Shown: one piece after another, positions 34,273 to 43,892 of the stretch
Layout: each line of letters starts with the position of its first letter
How positions within the stretch are numbered: position 1 is the first letter of the stretch
Source of the DNA: Picosynechococcus sp. PCC 7117
GTDB taxonomy: Bacteria; Cyanobacteriota; Cyanobacteriia; Cyanobacteriales; MRBY01
DNA: 64,000 nt
Assembly (NCBI RefSeq): GCF_001693275.1
Contig: NZ_CP016477.1
Location: 1,612,001 to 1,676,000, forward strand
Direction of reading: 5' to 3'
Position numbers and translations under genes: made by a program
Notes under the pieces: generated by a model
Database searches by the model: none
What the model was told of the DNA's origin: nothing
What the model saw: the letters and a program-made list of their open reading frames with translations, nothing else

Positions 34273-35604
34273 CTAAGCAGATTCTGGTTTGGGTAAGGAG
34301 GACGGATGGAGTAGGAGTTCAGCCGTAGAACGTTTTTCGACCATTTCCGGTGTAATCGTGCAGCGGTTGACATCCTTACGGGAAGGCAGTTCGTACATCA
34401 CATCGAGCATTAATTCTTCGACAATGCCCCGTAGCGCCCTGGCCCCGGTTTTGCGGCGGTAAGCTTCCTGGGCGATCGCCCGGATGGCCGTGGGTTCAAA
34501 CTCCAACTGCACACTGTCCATCTTCAGGAGTTTTTTGTATTGCTTGACGAGGGCATTTTTCGGCTGGGTCAAAATTTCAACTAGCGCTTCCTCATCGAGG
34601 GGACTGAGGGACGCAATCACCGGAATCCGCCCGATAAACTCTGGAATCATCCCGTACTTAACGAGATCCTCCGGAGAAAGATGCTGGAGCAATTCAGCGG
34701 TACGTTGTTCCTTGGCACTGCCCTCTTCCCCGGGCCGCACAAAGCCCATACTTTTTTTGCCGACCCGCCGCTCAATCACCTTATCGAGACCGACAAAGGC
34801 TCCACCACAAATAAATAAAATATTGCGGGTATCAATTTGAATGCAATCTTGGTACGGGTGCTTTCGGCCTCCCTGGGGGGGCACGTTGGCGACGGTACCC
34901 TCCAGCATTTTCAACAGGGCCTGTTGTACCCCTTCCCCGGACACATCACGGGTAATGGAGGGGTTTTCACTTTTGCGGGCAATTTTATCGATTTCGTCAA
35001 TGTAGATAATCCCCCGCTGGGCTTCGGCCACATCGAGATCGGCCACCTGCAAGAGGCGCAGCAAAATATTTTCGACATCTTCGCCCACATAGCCCGCCTC
35101 GGTGAGGGTCGTGGCATCGGCGACGGCAAAGGGCACATCAAGGATCTTCGCGAGGGTCTGGGCGAGGAGGGTTTTACCACAGCCCGTTGGCCCGATCAAA
35201 AGAATATTGGATTTGTGAAGTTCGATGCCATCGGCGACGGGATCAGCGTCGTCATCTTCCATCAAACTCAGGCGCTTGTAATGGTTGTAGACAGCCACGG
35301 AAAGGACTTTTTTCGCTTCATCCTGGCCGATGACATGTTCATCGAGGTAATGCTTAATTTCCCTGGGTTTGGGAATGTCTTCAAAGTTGATTTTTTCGGG
35401 GGGAGCCTTGGGGGGATTTTTTTCAGGCGATCGCCCCATCCCCATGCCCGCTGCATTTTCCATCAGCTCCTCATCGAGGATTTCATTACACAGCTCGACA
35501 CATTCGTCACAAATATAGACCCCTGGCCCAGCAATGAGCTTTCTAACCTGTTCTTGGGACTTACCACAAAAGGAACATTTGAGATGGGAGTCGTATTTAG
35601 ACAT
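34273..35604 (-). CDS. clpX: ClpX, ATP-dependent unfoldase
   Basis: A 443-residue AAA+ unfoldase that feeds substrates to ClpP. The zinc-binding C4 domain is at the N-terminus (CSFCGKSQ and CDECVELC). Then come Walker [15 protein letters not shown], Walker [12 protein letters not shown], the sensor region and EFIGRIPVI, and a C-terminal sensor-2 helix (TGARALRGI). I start at the ATG 35604 next to the C4 domain. clpP lies 41 bases upstream. Confidence 0.97.
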   Translation of the reverse strand: MSKYDSHLKCSFCGKSQEQVRKLIAGPGVYICDECVELCNEILDEELMENAAGMGMGRSPEKNPPKAPPEKINFEDIPKPREIKHYLDEHVIGQDEAKKVLSVAVYNHYKRLSLMEDDDADPVADGIELHKSNILLIGPTGCGKTLLAQTLAKILDVPFAVADATTLTEAGYVGEDVENILLRLLQVADLDVAEAQRGIIYIDEIDKIARKSENPSITRDVSGEGVQQALLKMLEGTVANVPPQGGRKHPYQDCIQIDTRNILFICGGAFVGLDKVIERRVGKKSMGFVRPGEEGSAKEQRTAELLQHLSPEDLVKYGMIPEFIGRIPVIASLSPLDEEALVEILTQPKNALVKQYKKLLKMDSVQLEFEPTAIRAIAQEAYRRKTGARALRGIVEELMLDVMYELPSRKDVNRCTITPEMVEKRSTAELLLHPSSLPKPESA

Positions 35605-35645
35605 GGGTTTTGGAGTAGGGCCTCTGGATAACGTGAGCGATGGGG

Positions 35646-36302
35646 TTAAGCGGCGTTCGGGGCGATCACTTGGTCGATCAAACCATACTGGCAAGCCTCT
35701 TCGGCGGACATATAGAAGTCCCGCTCGGTATCTTCTGCCACCTTATCAAAGGGTTGACCCGTATGATCGGCGATCAACGTATTTAATTTATCTTTGATGT
35801 AGAGGATTTCCTTAGCTTGAATCTCGATATCCACCGCTTGGCCTTGGGCACCACCGAGGGGTTGGTGAATCATAATCCGAGAACTGGGCAGGGCCATCCG
35901 CTTACCCTTGGTGCCCCCTGATAGGAGAAAAGCGCCCATACTGGCAGCGATGCCGTAGCAAATGGTCACCACATTGGGGCGAATCTGTTGCATGGTGTCG
36001 TAAATCGCCATTCCTGCGTAAACAGAACCACCGGGGGAGTTGATGTAGAGTTGGATGTCTTTGTCGGCATCCTCAGCGTCTAAAAAGAGCAACTGGGCCA
36101 CCACAGAGTCAGCAACGGTGTCATCAATGGCGGTACCGAGGAACACAATCCGTTCCCGCAGGAGACGGGAGTAAATATCGAAGGCCCGTTCTCCCATGCC
36201 AGATTGTTCGACAACCATCGGCACCACCGTCCCACCCATGGAATAGCTGTAGGGGACGGCTTGGCTAGAAAGGTGTTGATAGGAGGTAGTTGATTGAACC
36301 AT
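35646..36302 (-). CDS. clpP: ClpP, ATP-dependent protease subunit
   Basis: A 218-residue serine protease subunit forming heptameric rings. The catalytic Ser121 is in [11 protein letters not shown] and His146 in [10 protein letters not shown]; the Asp is expected around residues 190-200. [19 protein letters not shown] is the usual substrate-binding strand. It is full length and has an N-terminal extension of about 28 residues before [19 protein letters not shown]. The clpP-clpX order is common in cyanobacteria. Confidence 0.96.
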   Translation of the reverse strand: MVQSTTSYQHLSSQAVPYSYSMGGTVVPMVVEQSGMGERAFDIYSRLLRERIVFLGTAIDDTVADSVVAQLLFLDAEDADKDIQLYINSPGGSVYAGMAIYDTMQQIRPNVVTICYGIAASMGAFLLSGGTKGKRMALPSSRIMIHQPLGGAQGQAVDIEIQAKEILYIKDKLNTLIADHTGQPFDKVAEDTERDFYMSAEEACQYGLIDQVIAPNAA

Positions 36303-36417
36303 GGAAGCTCGATGCTAATGTTTTGGGGGATGAACAGGAAAAAAACTGGGGAAAAATCAGGGGCAGACCTTGATGACCGTTGGGTGAGGCCGAGCAATGA
36401 TTTCCCACATAGCCTTT

Positions 36418-36423
36418 ATTATA
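36418..36423 (-). promoter_or_regulatory. Possible -10 box for clpP-clpX
   Basis: Read on the minus strand, TATAAT lies about 116 bases upstream of the clpP ATG. No consensus -35 is seen. Confidence 0.35.
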
Positions 36424-36499
36424 TAGTCGCATTGCCTGAGATGGGAGCCACCAGCAGAGGGCGATCGCCCCTTGGTCGATTTCACTGAGATCGTCCGCT

Positions 36500-37165
36500 T
36501 TAGAGATGGACAAGGGGTTGGGCCTGGGATAGGGCGATCGCCTGTTGTAACTTGGGGTAGGCCCCCGCTAGATAACCTGTCCCCCGGAGAAAACCCGTAT
36601 TCGCAGCGGGCAGCAGATATTCTAGGGGCTGATTTTTAAACGTTTCGATTAACTTTTCGATGCCTTTGAGTTGGCGGCCCCAGTGGAAGGTTTTGGCGGT
36701 GCGCAGGGCGAGAATTTCACCCTTTTGGTTGGGGAGGAGATGCCGCCCCGTGAACAGACAGCCTCCCCATTGGCCATAATAGAGACAGGAAGCACCAGGG
36801 GAAAATCCGGGGGTCCAAATGCCGCGAAAATCACCACCCTGCCAATCATCCCGAAAGGGCGTCACGTCGGCTTCTGGCATCAGGTAGGCTTCTTGCTCTT
36901 GGATCACAATCGCACAACCGAGGGCCTGTTGAATTTTCGCGACTTGGTTACTGATGGCGGCCCGCTGGGTGATGTAGAGGGTTTTGACGCCGCCCTGGGC
37001 CTGCAAAAAGTTGAGGGTCTCTGGGTGCCAAGGGGGACAATCAACCAACAGACCACCACCGGCTTTTGCGATAAAGTAGGCTGTGCCACCGAGGGTTTCT
37101 CGATTGGGGGCAAAGGCGTAGATGTCTTCAAAAAGTTTGCGGGGCGGTTTGGGGGGAGTCTGCAC
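36500..37165 (-). CDS. Metallo-beta-lactamase-fold protein with lost metal ligands
   Basis: A 221-residue protein whose order of strands follows the MBL fold (GGTAYFIAKAGGGLLVDCPP, VKTLYITQR, GIWTPGFSPGASCLYY, LFTGRHLLP). The metal-binding residues are gone: the HxHxDH motif reads TQRAAISNQ, the TPGH motif reads TPGF and TGD reads TGR. It is therefore unlikely to be a typical hydrolase and may bind a ligand or a partner instead. Function unknown. Confidence 0.65.
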   Translation of the reverse strand: MQTPPKPPRKLFEDIYAFAPNRETLGGTAYFIAKAGGGLLVDCPPWHPETLNFLQAQGGVKTLYITQRAAISNQVAKIQQALGCAIVIQEQEAYLMPEADVTPFRDDWQGGDFRGIWTPGFSPGASCLYYGQWGGCLFTGRHLLPNQKGEILALRTAKTFHWGRQLKGIEKLIETFKNQPLEYLLPAANTGFLRGTGYLAGAYPKLQQAIALSQAQPLVHL

Positions 37166-37326
37166 GGGGGGAGTCCCTACTCATGTTGAAATTTTAAACA
37201 GTCGCTACCATTGTTGCATTGGGGTGAGGTTTCGACAATTTTCTCTCTAGGGGCGATCGCCACAAAGCAGGGGCAATTATTTTGCTTGTGCCACACATTT
37301 TCTAGTAAGGATTCAATTGAAAGTTC

Positions 37327-38841
37327 ATGGAAGTTTGGCTGCTTTTCTTCGTTATGGGGGTGTTGACCTACGCCCTCATCCGCCGCACTGTACCACCAGA
37401 AAATAAAGCACCATTAAGCTTACTCTGGCTGGTGATGATGTTGCCTGCTTCCGCCTGGCTAGTCTGGATTTTAATTTTTGGGGCAACCCAGCCGATGCCC
37501 TTGTTGCTGATGTTGCCACTGTTGATCCTTTCGCCGTTTATGTATTGGAGTTTGTTGGACTGGGGTAAACCTAAACCGGACGAATCTGCTGATCCCAGCC
37601 CTCCACCGGCCACGCCCCAGACCCCAAGCCTAGATTTAGAAAAATTAGACCAAGCTGCTGCCCTGAAAAAGGAAGGCTCTAAGCTCCGCCCGATCAGTAC
37701 CAAGGAGGAAAAAGCACTCCGGGATTGTTTTCCCTGGGGAGTTTATTATCTTCAGAATATTGACTACTATCCCCAGGCGATCCTCTGTCGGGGCAAACTG
37801 CGGGCGGTCCCCCAGGAAGCCTACCAAACGATTCGGGATAATATCGAACAGCTCTTTGGCGATCGCTTTATTGTGGTCTTCCAAGAAAGTCTGCGGGGGC
37901 AACCGTTTTTTGCCCTTGTTCCCAACCCTTGGAAAGCAGCCCAACAATCCCAAACCAAAGAGGAACCCCTAACGCGCCCAGATTTGGCGATCGCCTTGGT
38001 GTTAATTACTTTATTTACCACCACCGTGATGGGTTTGGAATTGCAGGGAGTGGCTCCGGAGGTGATCCAACAGAACCCGAGCATGCTTTGGCAGGGCTTA
38101 CCCTATGGTCTGCTGTTAGTCGCAATTCTCGGTTGCCATGAACTGGGCCATTACGGTGCGGCGGCCTATTACAAAATTAAAACGACGCTCCCCTATTTCG
38201 TCCCGATTCCCTTTTTTATCGGTACCCTGGGGGCCTATACCCAGCGGAAATCACCCATTCCCCATCGCCAAGCCCTATTTGATTTTGCGGTGGCAGGCTC
38301 TTGGGTGGGGATGCTCCTGACCCTGCCGTGTTTGTGGGTGGGCCTGGGTCTGTCCCAAGTGGTGCCCTTGCCAGAGGAATCAACGCTGTTGGCCTTTAAT
38401 GAGTTTAATCCAAGGTTTTCCCTCCTCCTAGGACTGATGAGCCGTTTGGCCCTAGGAAATCAGTTCACCCCGGATATGGCCCTGGATTTACACCCGGTGG
38501 CGATCGCCGGTTATATGGCCCTGATGTTGGGGGGCTTGCAACTCTTGCCCATCGGTCAATTGGATGGTGGTTTGATGACCCACGCCGTTTTCGGTCAACG
38601 GACGGCGAGCATTATTGCTCAGGTGACAAGGATTTGTATGATTGCGATCGCCTTTGTGCAGCCGAATTTTCTCTTTCTGGCGATTTTCGCCCTGCTGATG
38701 CCCATCGCGAACCAGCCCGCCCTTAACGATGTGACGGATTTGGACAATCGTCGCGACCTGTTGGGGATGTTTACCCTGGTTTTTGTGGCGTTGATTTTCT
38801 TGCCGTTGCCCGCTGGCCTGAGTAATTGGCTCAATTTTTAG
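37327..38841 (+). CDS. Site-2 protease family zinc metalloprotease (M50, EGY-like)
   Basis: A 504-residue intramembrane protease with about eight membrane helices. The zinc motif is HELGH (His271-His275) and the third ligand Asp413 lies in IGQLDGG. The soluble N-terminal region between the first helices and the core (about 95-200) and the YFVPIPFFIGTLGAY loop resemble the plant/cyanobacterial EGY proteins. It probably cleaves membrane-anchored regulators. The last four bases overlap a convergent gene. Confidence 0.9.
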   Translation: MEVWLLFFVMGVLTYALIRRTVPPENKAPLSLLWLVMMLPASAWLVWILIFGATQPMPLLLMLPLLILSPFMYWSLLDWGKPKPDESADPSPPPATPQTPSLDLEKLDQAAALKKEGSKLRPISTKEEKALRDCFPWGVYYLQNIDYYPQAILCRGKLRAVPQEAYQTIRDNIEQLFGDRFIVVFQESLRGQPFFALVPNPWKAAQQSQTKEEPLTRPDLAIALVLITLFTTTVMGLELQGVAPEVIQQNPSMLWQGLPYGLLLVAILGCHELGHYGAAAYYKIKTTLPYFVPIPFFIGTLGAYTQRKSPIPHRQALFDFAVAGSWVGMLLTLPCLWVGLGLSQVVPLPEESTLLAFNEFNPRFSLLLGLMSRLALGNQFTPDMALDLHPVAIAGYMALMLGGLQLLPIGQLDGGLMTHAVFGQRTASIIAQVTRICMIAIAFVQPNFLFLAIFALLMPIANQPALNDVTDLDNRRDLLGMFTLVFVALIFLPLPAGLSNWLNF

Positions 38842-41351
38842 GGGTTAGCGTTTGTTTCAAAAGCGGCATAAAGACTGTCCCTGAGGGGTTGTAATTGCAA
38901 GTCAAAACTAGGTTCATAGACAACGGACGGGAAAAATTCGCCGAACCAGGTGTTAATTGCGAGGTTTTCGCTCACCGTCCAAAAATCCGTGGGATTGTCC
39001 CCATCAATGTGGCGACTGTTCACATTAAATCCACTGCGCTGGCGACGGTACTGGAGAACTGGGGCACCGACGCGGATCCAAGTGGCAAAATCTGGACTAT
39101 TGGCCATGGTGGCTAAAAATTCTTGCCGTTGTTGGTCGGTGAGGGGCTGTTGGGGCGAAACCTTAGCCCAGGCTTCCTCTAGGAGTTCTAGGCGTTTTTC
39201 TGGGTTTTCCCAGGTGGCTTGCAACAGGGCGATCGCCGCTTCCTGACCTAGGGCTTCCCGACCGGGGAGTAAACTGAGGGCCGTGGCGTCGAAATACTGG
39301 CGAAATTCCGTTTCGGCCAGGGCAAAATCCCCAATCCACCAGGCGATGCCACCCCGACAGCGATGTAACAACGGATCATCGGGATATTGCGCCAGTAGCT
39401 GTTCGTAGTGACCCATCACCCGCGCCACCACCGCTGGATAAAGCTCTCCCAAGCCCCCGTCTCGCCAAATGGGACTGGTGATAAATGGGGGATCCCGGAG
39501 AATTTCTAAGGCGATCGCCTCGACCGCAAGATCTGTTTTGTCCTGGGCCAACAAACTTAACCCCAACCCGTAGAAAATGCCTCGTTTCGCGGGCACAAGC
39601 TGGGCCGATTGGTAAAATTCCGCCGTTGCTAGATTGGGTTCATTGTTGGCGATGTGGAGCCAGGCCACGTTGCTGCGGCCAAATTCCCGGTAGGGAGATG
39701 CTTGGTTGCCCTGGTCAAACCATTGGATCGCCTCCTGGAGATAGCGTTGCCGTTGTTCTAAGTCTGTGGTCTGGAGAGCTAATTCACCGAGATTCCAGCC
39801 CAACTGATAGGAATAGTAAGGCTCCCAGGGAGCGAGGTCATGGGCGGCGGTCAAATTTTCCACAAAACGGTCATAATCGGGGGTTTCCTGGCGCAATGCT
39901 AAAAATCCGGTGCTGGATCGCTCCCAGGCGGCTTGGATCGGCGCTAACCAGATGGCAACGGCACCGTAAATCCCCACTAGACCAAGGGCGACGAGACGGG
40001 GTTTTCCTAAAAATTTTTCTGGGTTTGGTTGGGACGGGAGAGATATTTGGGGTTGATCTTGACGGGCGATCGCCGCGAGCAGGGCAACCAGAATTGTAAT
40101 AATGCCGCTAATGGCCACATTATCCAGTTGATAATCGCTCCAACTCAAGGCCCAATAGCCAACTAGCCCAGTGTAAATGCTGCCCAATAAAATACGATCT
40201 TCCCGTGCCATCGCTTTAACACGGCCCCGCAGTCGCCAGAGGATTCCCCCCAGAAAAACAATGGAGCCAAAGAATAGGCCCAAGCCCCAGATGCCCATTT
40301 CGGCCCAGAGTTGCACCGGGGTACTGTGGAGTTGGTAGATAATTTCCGAGAGGCGACCCGCTGTGATTGGGCGGTAGTTTTGATACAACAGGAATGCATT
40401 TCCTAAACCAGCCCCCGTCCACCAATGGTCGAGGCCCGTGGCCCCACCCACCTGGGCATTGACCCAACGGTAATTTAATTCCCCAAATTCTCCCTGCAAA
40501 ATCGGCACCACGAGATTGTAGAGGCGGTTATTGGTCAGCACAAAAATCCCTAAAACTCCCGTGGAAATAATCCCCGCTAGCAGTAAATAAAATTTGCGAA
40601 TCTGACTAAATCCCCAGGCAAACCCAAAGGCCACCACCGAGGCGATCGCCAACCCAAGCCACCCCCCCCGAGAGCTCGTGGTATAGAGATCTACCGCCCC
40701 AATCACCACCCCCGTCAGCCAAAGCCAGCGCCGCCAATCCCGATGTAAAATCGCCAAGCCCAGGAGGGTCGGTAAACAAAGAATGAGATAACCGGCCACA
40801 TAATTTTGGTGACCCAAGGGAGCCCAGTTACGCAGTTCCAGCAACGAAAAATCAAACTGTTGCACCGCCCCATCAACGCCCAAATCCCGGAGCCGCTCAA
40901 TTTCCGGCAAAAATGTCCGACTCAGCCACAGCGCCAAACTAAAAGCAACGAAGGCCAAACTTAAATATCCTTGTCCCAAAAATAATCGATAACGACCAGT
41001 CACACTATTCAGCCAACGACTAATGGGGTAGAGCGCGGCGATAAACCCTAAACAGGCCCAGGCTTGCCAGCGGGCTTGCTGGGGAAATTCTGCCCCCAGG
41101 GTGGAAATCCCCAAGCTGATTAAAATTGCAATTAGACCCTGATCAAACCCGTTGCCCAACAGATAGAGGCGGCGGTTATCCCATAGCTGCACCAAAAACC
41201 ACAACAAAGGACAGAACAGACCCACCTGCCACACAAACACCCATGACCAGGCCACCATCATGCTATGGCTATCGGGAATGAGGCTAAAGAGAATGTAAAA
41301 AAAAGCGGTGAAGTAGGCCAATAAAGGGGCTGGAGACTTAGAAGCAGACAT
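38838..41351 (-). CDS. O-antigen ligase family protein with C-terminal TPR region
   Basis: An 837-residue protein. The first half has about ten to twelve membrane segments and the Wzy_C/WaaL-type loop (VGGATGLDHWWTGAGLGNAFLLYQ, YQLHSTPVQLWAEMG). After about residue 450 comes a long helical region with TPR-like repeats (AIQWFDQGNQASPY, NEPNLATAEFYQSAQLVPA). Such proteins ligate or polymerise saccharides on the periplasmic side, and the TPRs may bind partners. I use the ATG at 41351. It is the second ligase-like gene of this window, separate from the main polysaccharide cluster. Confidence 0.8.
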   Translation of the reverse strand: MSASKSPAPLLAYFTAFFYILFSLIPDSHSMMVAWSWVFVWQVGLFCPLLWFLVQLWDNRRLYLLGNGFDQGLIAILISLGISTLGAEFPQQARWQAWACLGFIAALYPISRWLNSVTGRYRLFLGQGYLSLAFVAFSLALWLSRTFLPEIERLRDLGVDGAVQQFDFSLLELRNWAPLGHQNYVAGYLILCLPTLLGLAILHRDWRRWLWLTGVVIGAVDLYTTSSRGGWLGLAIASVVAFGFAWGFSQIRKFYLLLAGIISTGVLGIFVLTNNRLYNLVVPILQGEFGELNYRWVNAQVGGATGLDHWWTGAGLGNAFLLYQNYRPITAGRLSEIIYQLHSTPVQLWAEMGIWGLGLFFGSIVFLGGILWRLRGRVKAMAREDRILLGSIYTGLVGYWALSWSDYQLDNVAISGIITILVALLAAIARQDQPQISLPSQPNPEKFLGKPRLVALGLVGIYGAVAIWLAPIQAAWERSSTGFLALRQETPDYDRFVENLTAAHDLAPWEPYYSYQLGWNLGELALQTTDLEQRQRYLQEAIQWFDQGNQASPYREFGRSNVAWLHIANNEPNLATAEFYQSAQLVPAKRGIFYGLGLSLLAQDKTDLAVEAIALEILRDPPFITSPIWRDGGLGELYPAVVARVMGHYEQLLAQYPDDPLLHRCRGGIAWWIGDFALAETEFRQYFDATALSLLPGREALGQEAAIALLQATWENPEKRLELLEEAWAKVSPQQPLTDQQRQEFLATMANSPDFATWIRVGAPVLQYRRQRSGFNVNSRHIDGDNPTDFWTVSENLAINTWFGEFFPSVVYEPSFDLQLQPLRDSLYAAFETNANP

Positions 41352-41469
41352 AGAACAAGGGTTAAAAAACTTCGGGAAATGGCAGCCTTTCCCATTAAAT
41401 CCCATTTTCTAGAACTCCCATGGCCATGGGCTAAAATAGATAGGATTTTTAAGTCATCCCCCTCAACCC

Positions 41470-41922
41470 ATGCCTCTTTTCTCTGATAAGGCCACCACAG
41501 GCAAACAAAAGAAACAGAAATTTTGGACAAAAGTGATCCTGATTATTGGTGCGGGCTCCTTTGCGGGAACTGCGATGGTGCCAGTGATCGGGGGCATCAT
41601 TAATAGCGTGCGACAACCAACAACCGAAGTGGCTCGGAATCCCCAGGCGGATCAAGAAGCTCAACTGAAGCAACAAGAAGCCGGATTTCTAGCCGTTTTA
41701 GAACGGGAGCCAGACAATACAAATGCGCTGCAAGGTTTGGTACAAGCCCGTTTAGCCCTGGGGGATTTAGCAGGGGCGCGTCCCCATCTGCAACGGTTAG
41801 TGGAGTTATATCCAGATGAACAGGTGCTTAAAGATCTCTTAGCCCAAGTGGACGAGGCTTTAGCACGCACTGGCACGACAACTCCGGCCCAGTCTCCCAC
41901 CGAAAATCCGGAAACGCCCTAG
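41470..41922 (+). CDS. Membrane-anchored TPR-like protein
   Basis: A 150-residue protein with one N-terminal membrane helix (about 20-45) and a TPR-type helical part (LKQQEAGFLAVLEREPDNTN, RLALGDLAGARPHLQRLVEL), ending in a Pro/Thr tail. It is probably a small scaffold facing the periplasm or lumen. No specific family is assigned. It starts 118 bases from the divergent ligase gene. Confidence 0.7.
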   Translation: MPLFSDKATTGKQKKQKFWTKVILIIGAGSFAGTAMVPVIGGIINSVRQPTTEVARNPQADQEAQLKQQEAGFLAVLEREPDNTNALQGLVQARLALGDLAGARPHLQRLVELYPDEQVLKDLLAQVDEALARTGTTTPAQSPTENPETP

Positions 41923-41942
41923 GCGATCGCCGTTGCTTGTTT

Positions 41943-42611
41943 ATGGAGTCTAGGTCGCCACTGTTATTGTTGTTGCTACTCTGCTTTGGGGGTGGAGCAG
42001 TTCTGCTGCTGCAAAATAGTCAAGCGCTGGGTCTTGTTTTATTTAATCGCACCGTTCCCTGGCAGTTGCCCCTCAGCATTTGGTTTATCGCAGCGGTCTT
42101 GCTTGGATTGCTCCTGAGTTTGCTCTTGCAGCTTTTTTTAAAAGGGACAAATCCTAGTCCTAATAATCGGGGCGATCGCCCGAATCCTCGCCTTGAACGC
42201 CTGAAACAACGTCCCCCTCGCCAGCCCGATCGCCGCACTGGTCGTTCCGATTGGGAACGGAGCCGCGCTAATTATGACTGGACTGACAAGGAACTAGAAA
42301 CCCAGGATGAAGAAACTTGGGACATTGAATCACCCCCCAAACAGTCGACCCGTCCCCAGCCGCCCCAGGCGGGTGAAGGAGGACCCCAGATTCGCCCCCA
42401 ACCGAAACCCCAGCGTCCCCGTCCTAGTCCCGGCCCAGAGGCTGCGATGCCAAAGCCACCGGCCCCAAAACCGTCTGCAAAGCCTGCCAAAGCGTCAGAT
42501 GAAACGGGTACTGTCTATGATGCTGACTATCGAATTTTGACGCCCCCCTACACTTCCGAAGAGGAAGCTTCCCCTAGGGTAGACCCCGACGAAGATGGAG
42601 AATGGATCTAG
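41943..42611 (+). CDS. LapA-domain-like membrane protein with Pro-rich tail
   Basis: A 222-residue protein. Two hydrophobic helices (about 6-24 and 41-62) enclose a short LLQNSQALGLVLFNRTVPW loop, typical of DUF1049/LapA proteins. A long, basic then Pro-rich, disordered tail (RPQPPQAGEG, PKPPAPKPSAKPAKA) follows and ends with an acidic patch. I use the ATG at 41943. The tail suggests a partner-binding role; the function is unknown. Confidence 0.65.
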   Translation: MESRSPLLLLLLLCFGGGAVLLLQNSQALGLVLFNRTVPWQLPLSIWFIAAVLLGLLLSLLLQLFLKGTNPSPNNRGDRPNPRLERLKQRPPRQPDRRTGRSDWERSRANYDWTDKELETQDEETWDIESPPKQSTRPQPPQAGEGGPQIRPQPKPQRPRPSPGPEAAMPKPPAPKPSAKPAKASDETGTVYDADYRILTPPYTSEEEASPRVDPDEDGEWI

Positions 42612-42660
42612 CCCCAGGGAGTCTGCTAGGCTAAACCGAGCCTATTTTGTGACATAACCG

Positions 42661-43074
42661 ATGAGTATCTCCCCAGAGTTGACGGCGGTGATCGCCCTTT
42701 TGCAGCAAAAAAGCTGTGTGACTACCCCCGTCCGAGAATCAGAAGCCGAACGAGAAACCCTCCGGCAAAATTTGCGTTTGGCTTGTCAGGCGGCGGACTG
42801 GGAAAATATTGGCATCTGCGCAGATAACGTTGCCGTCGCCACAACAACGGTGCAGCAGTATCTCCGGGGTTTAGGCTACGATGGAACGATCGCCATTGAT
42901 CCAGGCGAATGGGGCGATCACCCAGTGTATTTAAAATTCAATACCCAAAAAATGAGCCATTACCTCGATGACTATGTGGGGCAGTATCGGGGCGTTTTAG
43001 TGGCATTGCAATCCCCTGAACCGGAACTCGCTGGTACCTATGGCCATTTCCCCCTCGATCTGTTTGCGGGATAG
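42661..43074 (+). CDS. DUF1824 family protein
   Basis: A 137-residue soluble protein that matches the cyanobacterial DUF1824 family by eye: LRLACQAADWENIGICADN, VQQYLRGLGYDG, GDHPVYLKFN and YRGVLVALQS. No catalytic motif is known. It is probably conserved in cyanobacteria and chloroplast lineages. No frameshift or odd composition. Confidence 0.75.
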   Translation: MSISPELTAVIALLQQKSCVTTPVRESEAERETLRQNLRLACQAADWENIGICADNVAVATTTVQQYLRGLGYDGTIAIDPGEWGDHPVYLKFNTQKMSHYLDDYVGQYRGVLVALQSPEPELAGTYGHFPLDLFAG

Positions 43075-43117
43075 TCTAGGATAGGAAAAATATTTGTTGC
43101 GGTGGGGAGCATTAACC

Positions 43118-43807
43118 TTGAGAAACGGATTACAGAACGTTGTGCTGGCCAGTAGTTTGGCGATCGCCTTTGCCCCTTTAGGTCTAGCCCAAACCCTCAC
43201 CCCAGAGCAACTTGATTTGCCCCCAGAAACCTTTGACAATAGCCCCGTACTGCAACGGTGGAGCGAAGCAGGGATCCCCGATGTGCTCCATAGCATTCGC
43301 CACGAACCGAGTTTTCAGACCCGCTGGCGGCTTGGGTACGCCCAATTTCCCAGCAATGATCGCCAGGGGGGCATCAGTGTCGGCGTTGAAGATATTTTTG
43401 TAAAACCCGATTTTCCGCTGACCCTCAGTGCCGAAGGTCATACCCTGTTTAGTGGCGATCGCACCCAGGTGGCCGCCCGTGCCAACTATTACTTACTCCC
43501 CCTCGGCAACCGCTTTAATATTGCCCCTAGTCTCGGCTATCAATCCTTTTCTGGCCCAGATTACGAACGGGAAGGCCTAGAGGTGGGCGCCAAGTTGCAG
43601 CTTAATTTGTCGCGCTCTGGGGCCTCGACCATTAGCCTGAGTCAACAGTTTGTTAACTTAGCGACCCCAGAGGAAATGGGGATCACGACCCTAGGGGCCG
43701 GCTATGCCTTCACATCCCACTGGCGGGCGGCGACGGAAATTCAAAAACATAATTCGAGTGCGGCAAAGGAAAGTAAGGTGGGTTTTTTCCTGGAGTGGAT
43801 GCCCTAG
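43118..43807 (+). CDS. Exported beta-barrel-like hypothetical protein
   Basis: A 229-residue protein with a signal peptide (NVVLASSLAIAFAPLGLAQ) and a mature part of many amphipathic strands, such as FNIAPSLGYQSF and EVGAKLQLNLSRSGASTIS, ending in the aromatic VGFFLEWMP. This pattern suggests an outer-membrane or periplasmic beta-sheet protein. The best start is TTG at 43118, because GGGGAG lies eight bases before it. Earlier TTGs at 43094 and 43097 are possible. Confidence 0.65.
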   Translation: MRNGLQNVVLASSLAIAFAPLGLAQTLTPEQLDLPPETFDNSPVLQRWSEAGIPDVLHSIRHEPSFQTRWRLGYAQFPSNDRQGGISVGVEDIFVKPDFPLTLSAEGHTLFSGDRTQVAARANYYLLPLGNRFNIAPSLGYQSFSGPDYEREGLEVGAKLQLNLSRSGASTISLSQQFVNLATPEEMGITTLGAGYAFTSHWRAATEIQKHNSSAAKESKVGFFLEWMP

Positions 43808-43836
43808 GCCTAGGCCACCGGGGGCCGTATCGTCAC

Positions 43837-43866
43837 AAAAAAAGAGGGAAGCATTTAACGCTTCCC
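43837..43866 (-). terminator. Intrinsic terminator of the RNase II/R-like gene
   Basis: GGGAAGC (43846-43852) pairs with GCTTCCC (43860-43866). Read on the minus strand, the hairpin is followed by a U7 run (43837-43843). It sits 27 bases past the minus-strand stop. Confidence 0.8.
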
Positions 43867-43892
43867 CCATCAGCTGAGTCATAGACGGGTGA

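Noticed and set aside
34837-35631. Long open frame on the plus strand opposite clpX
   Set aside because: It lies wholly antisense to a clear clpX, has no family features, and mirrors the third-position bias of clpX.
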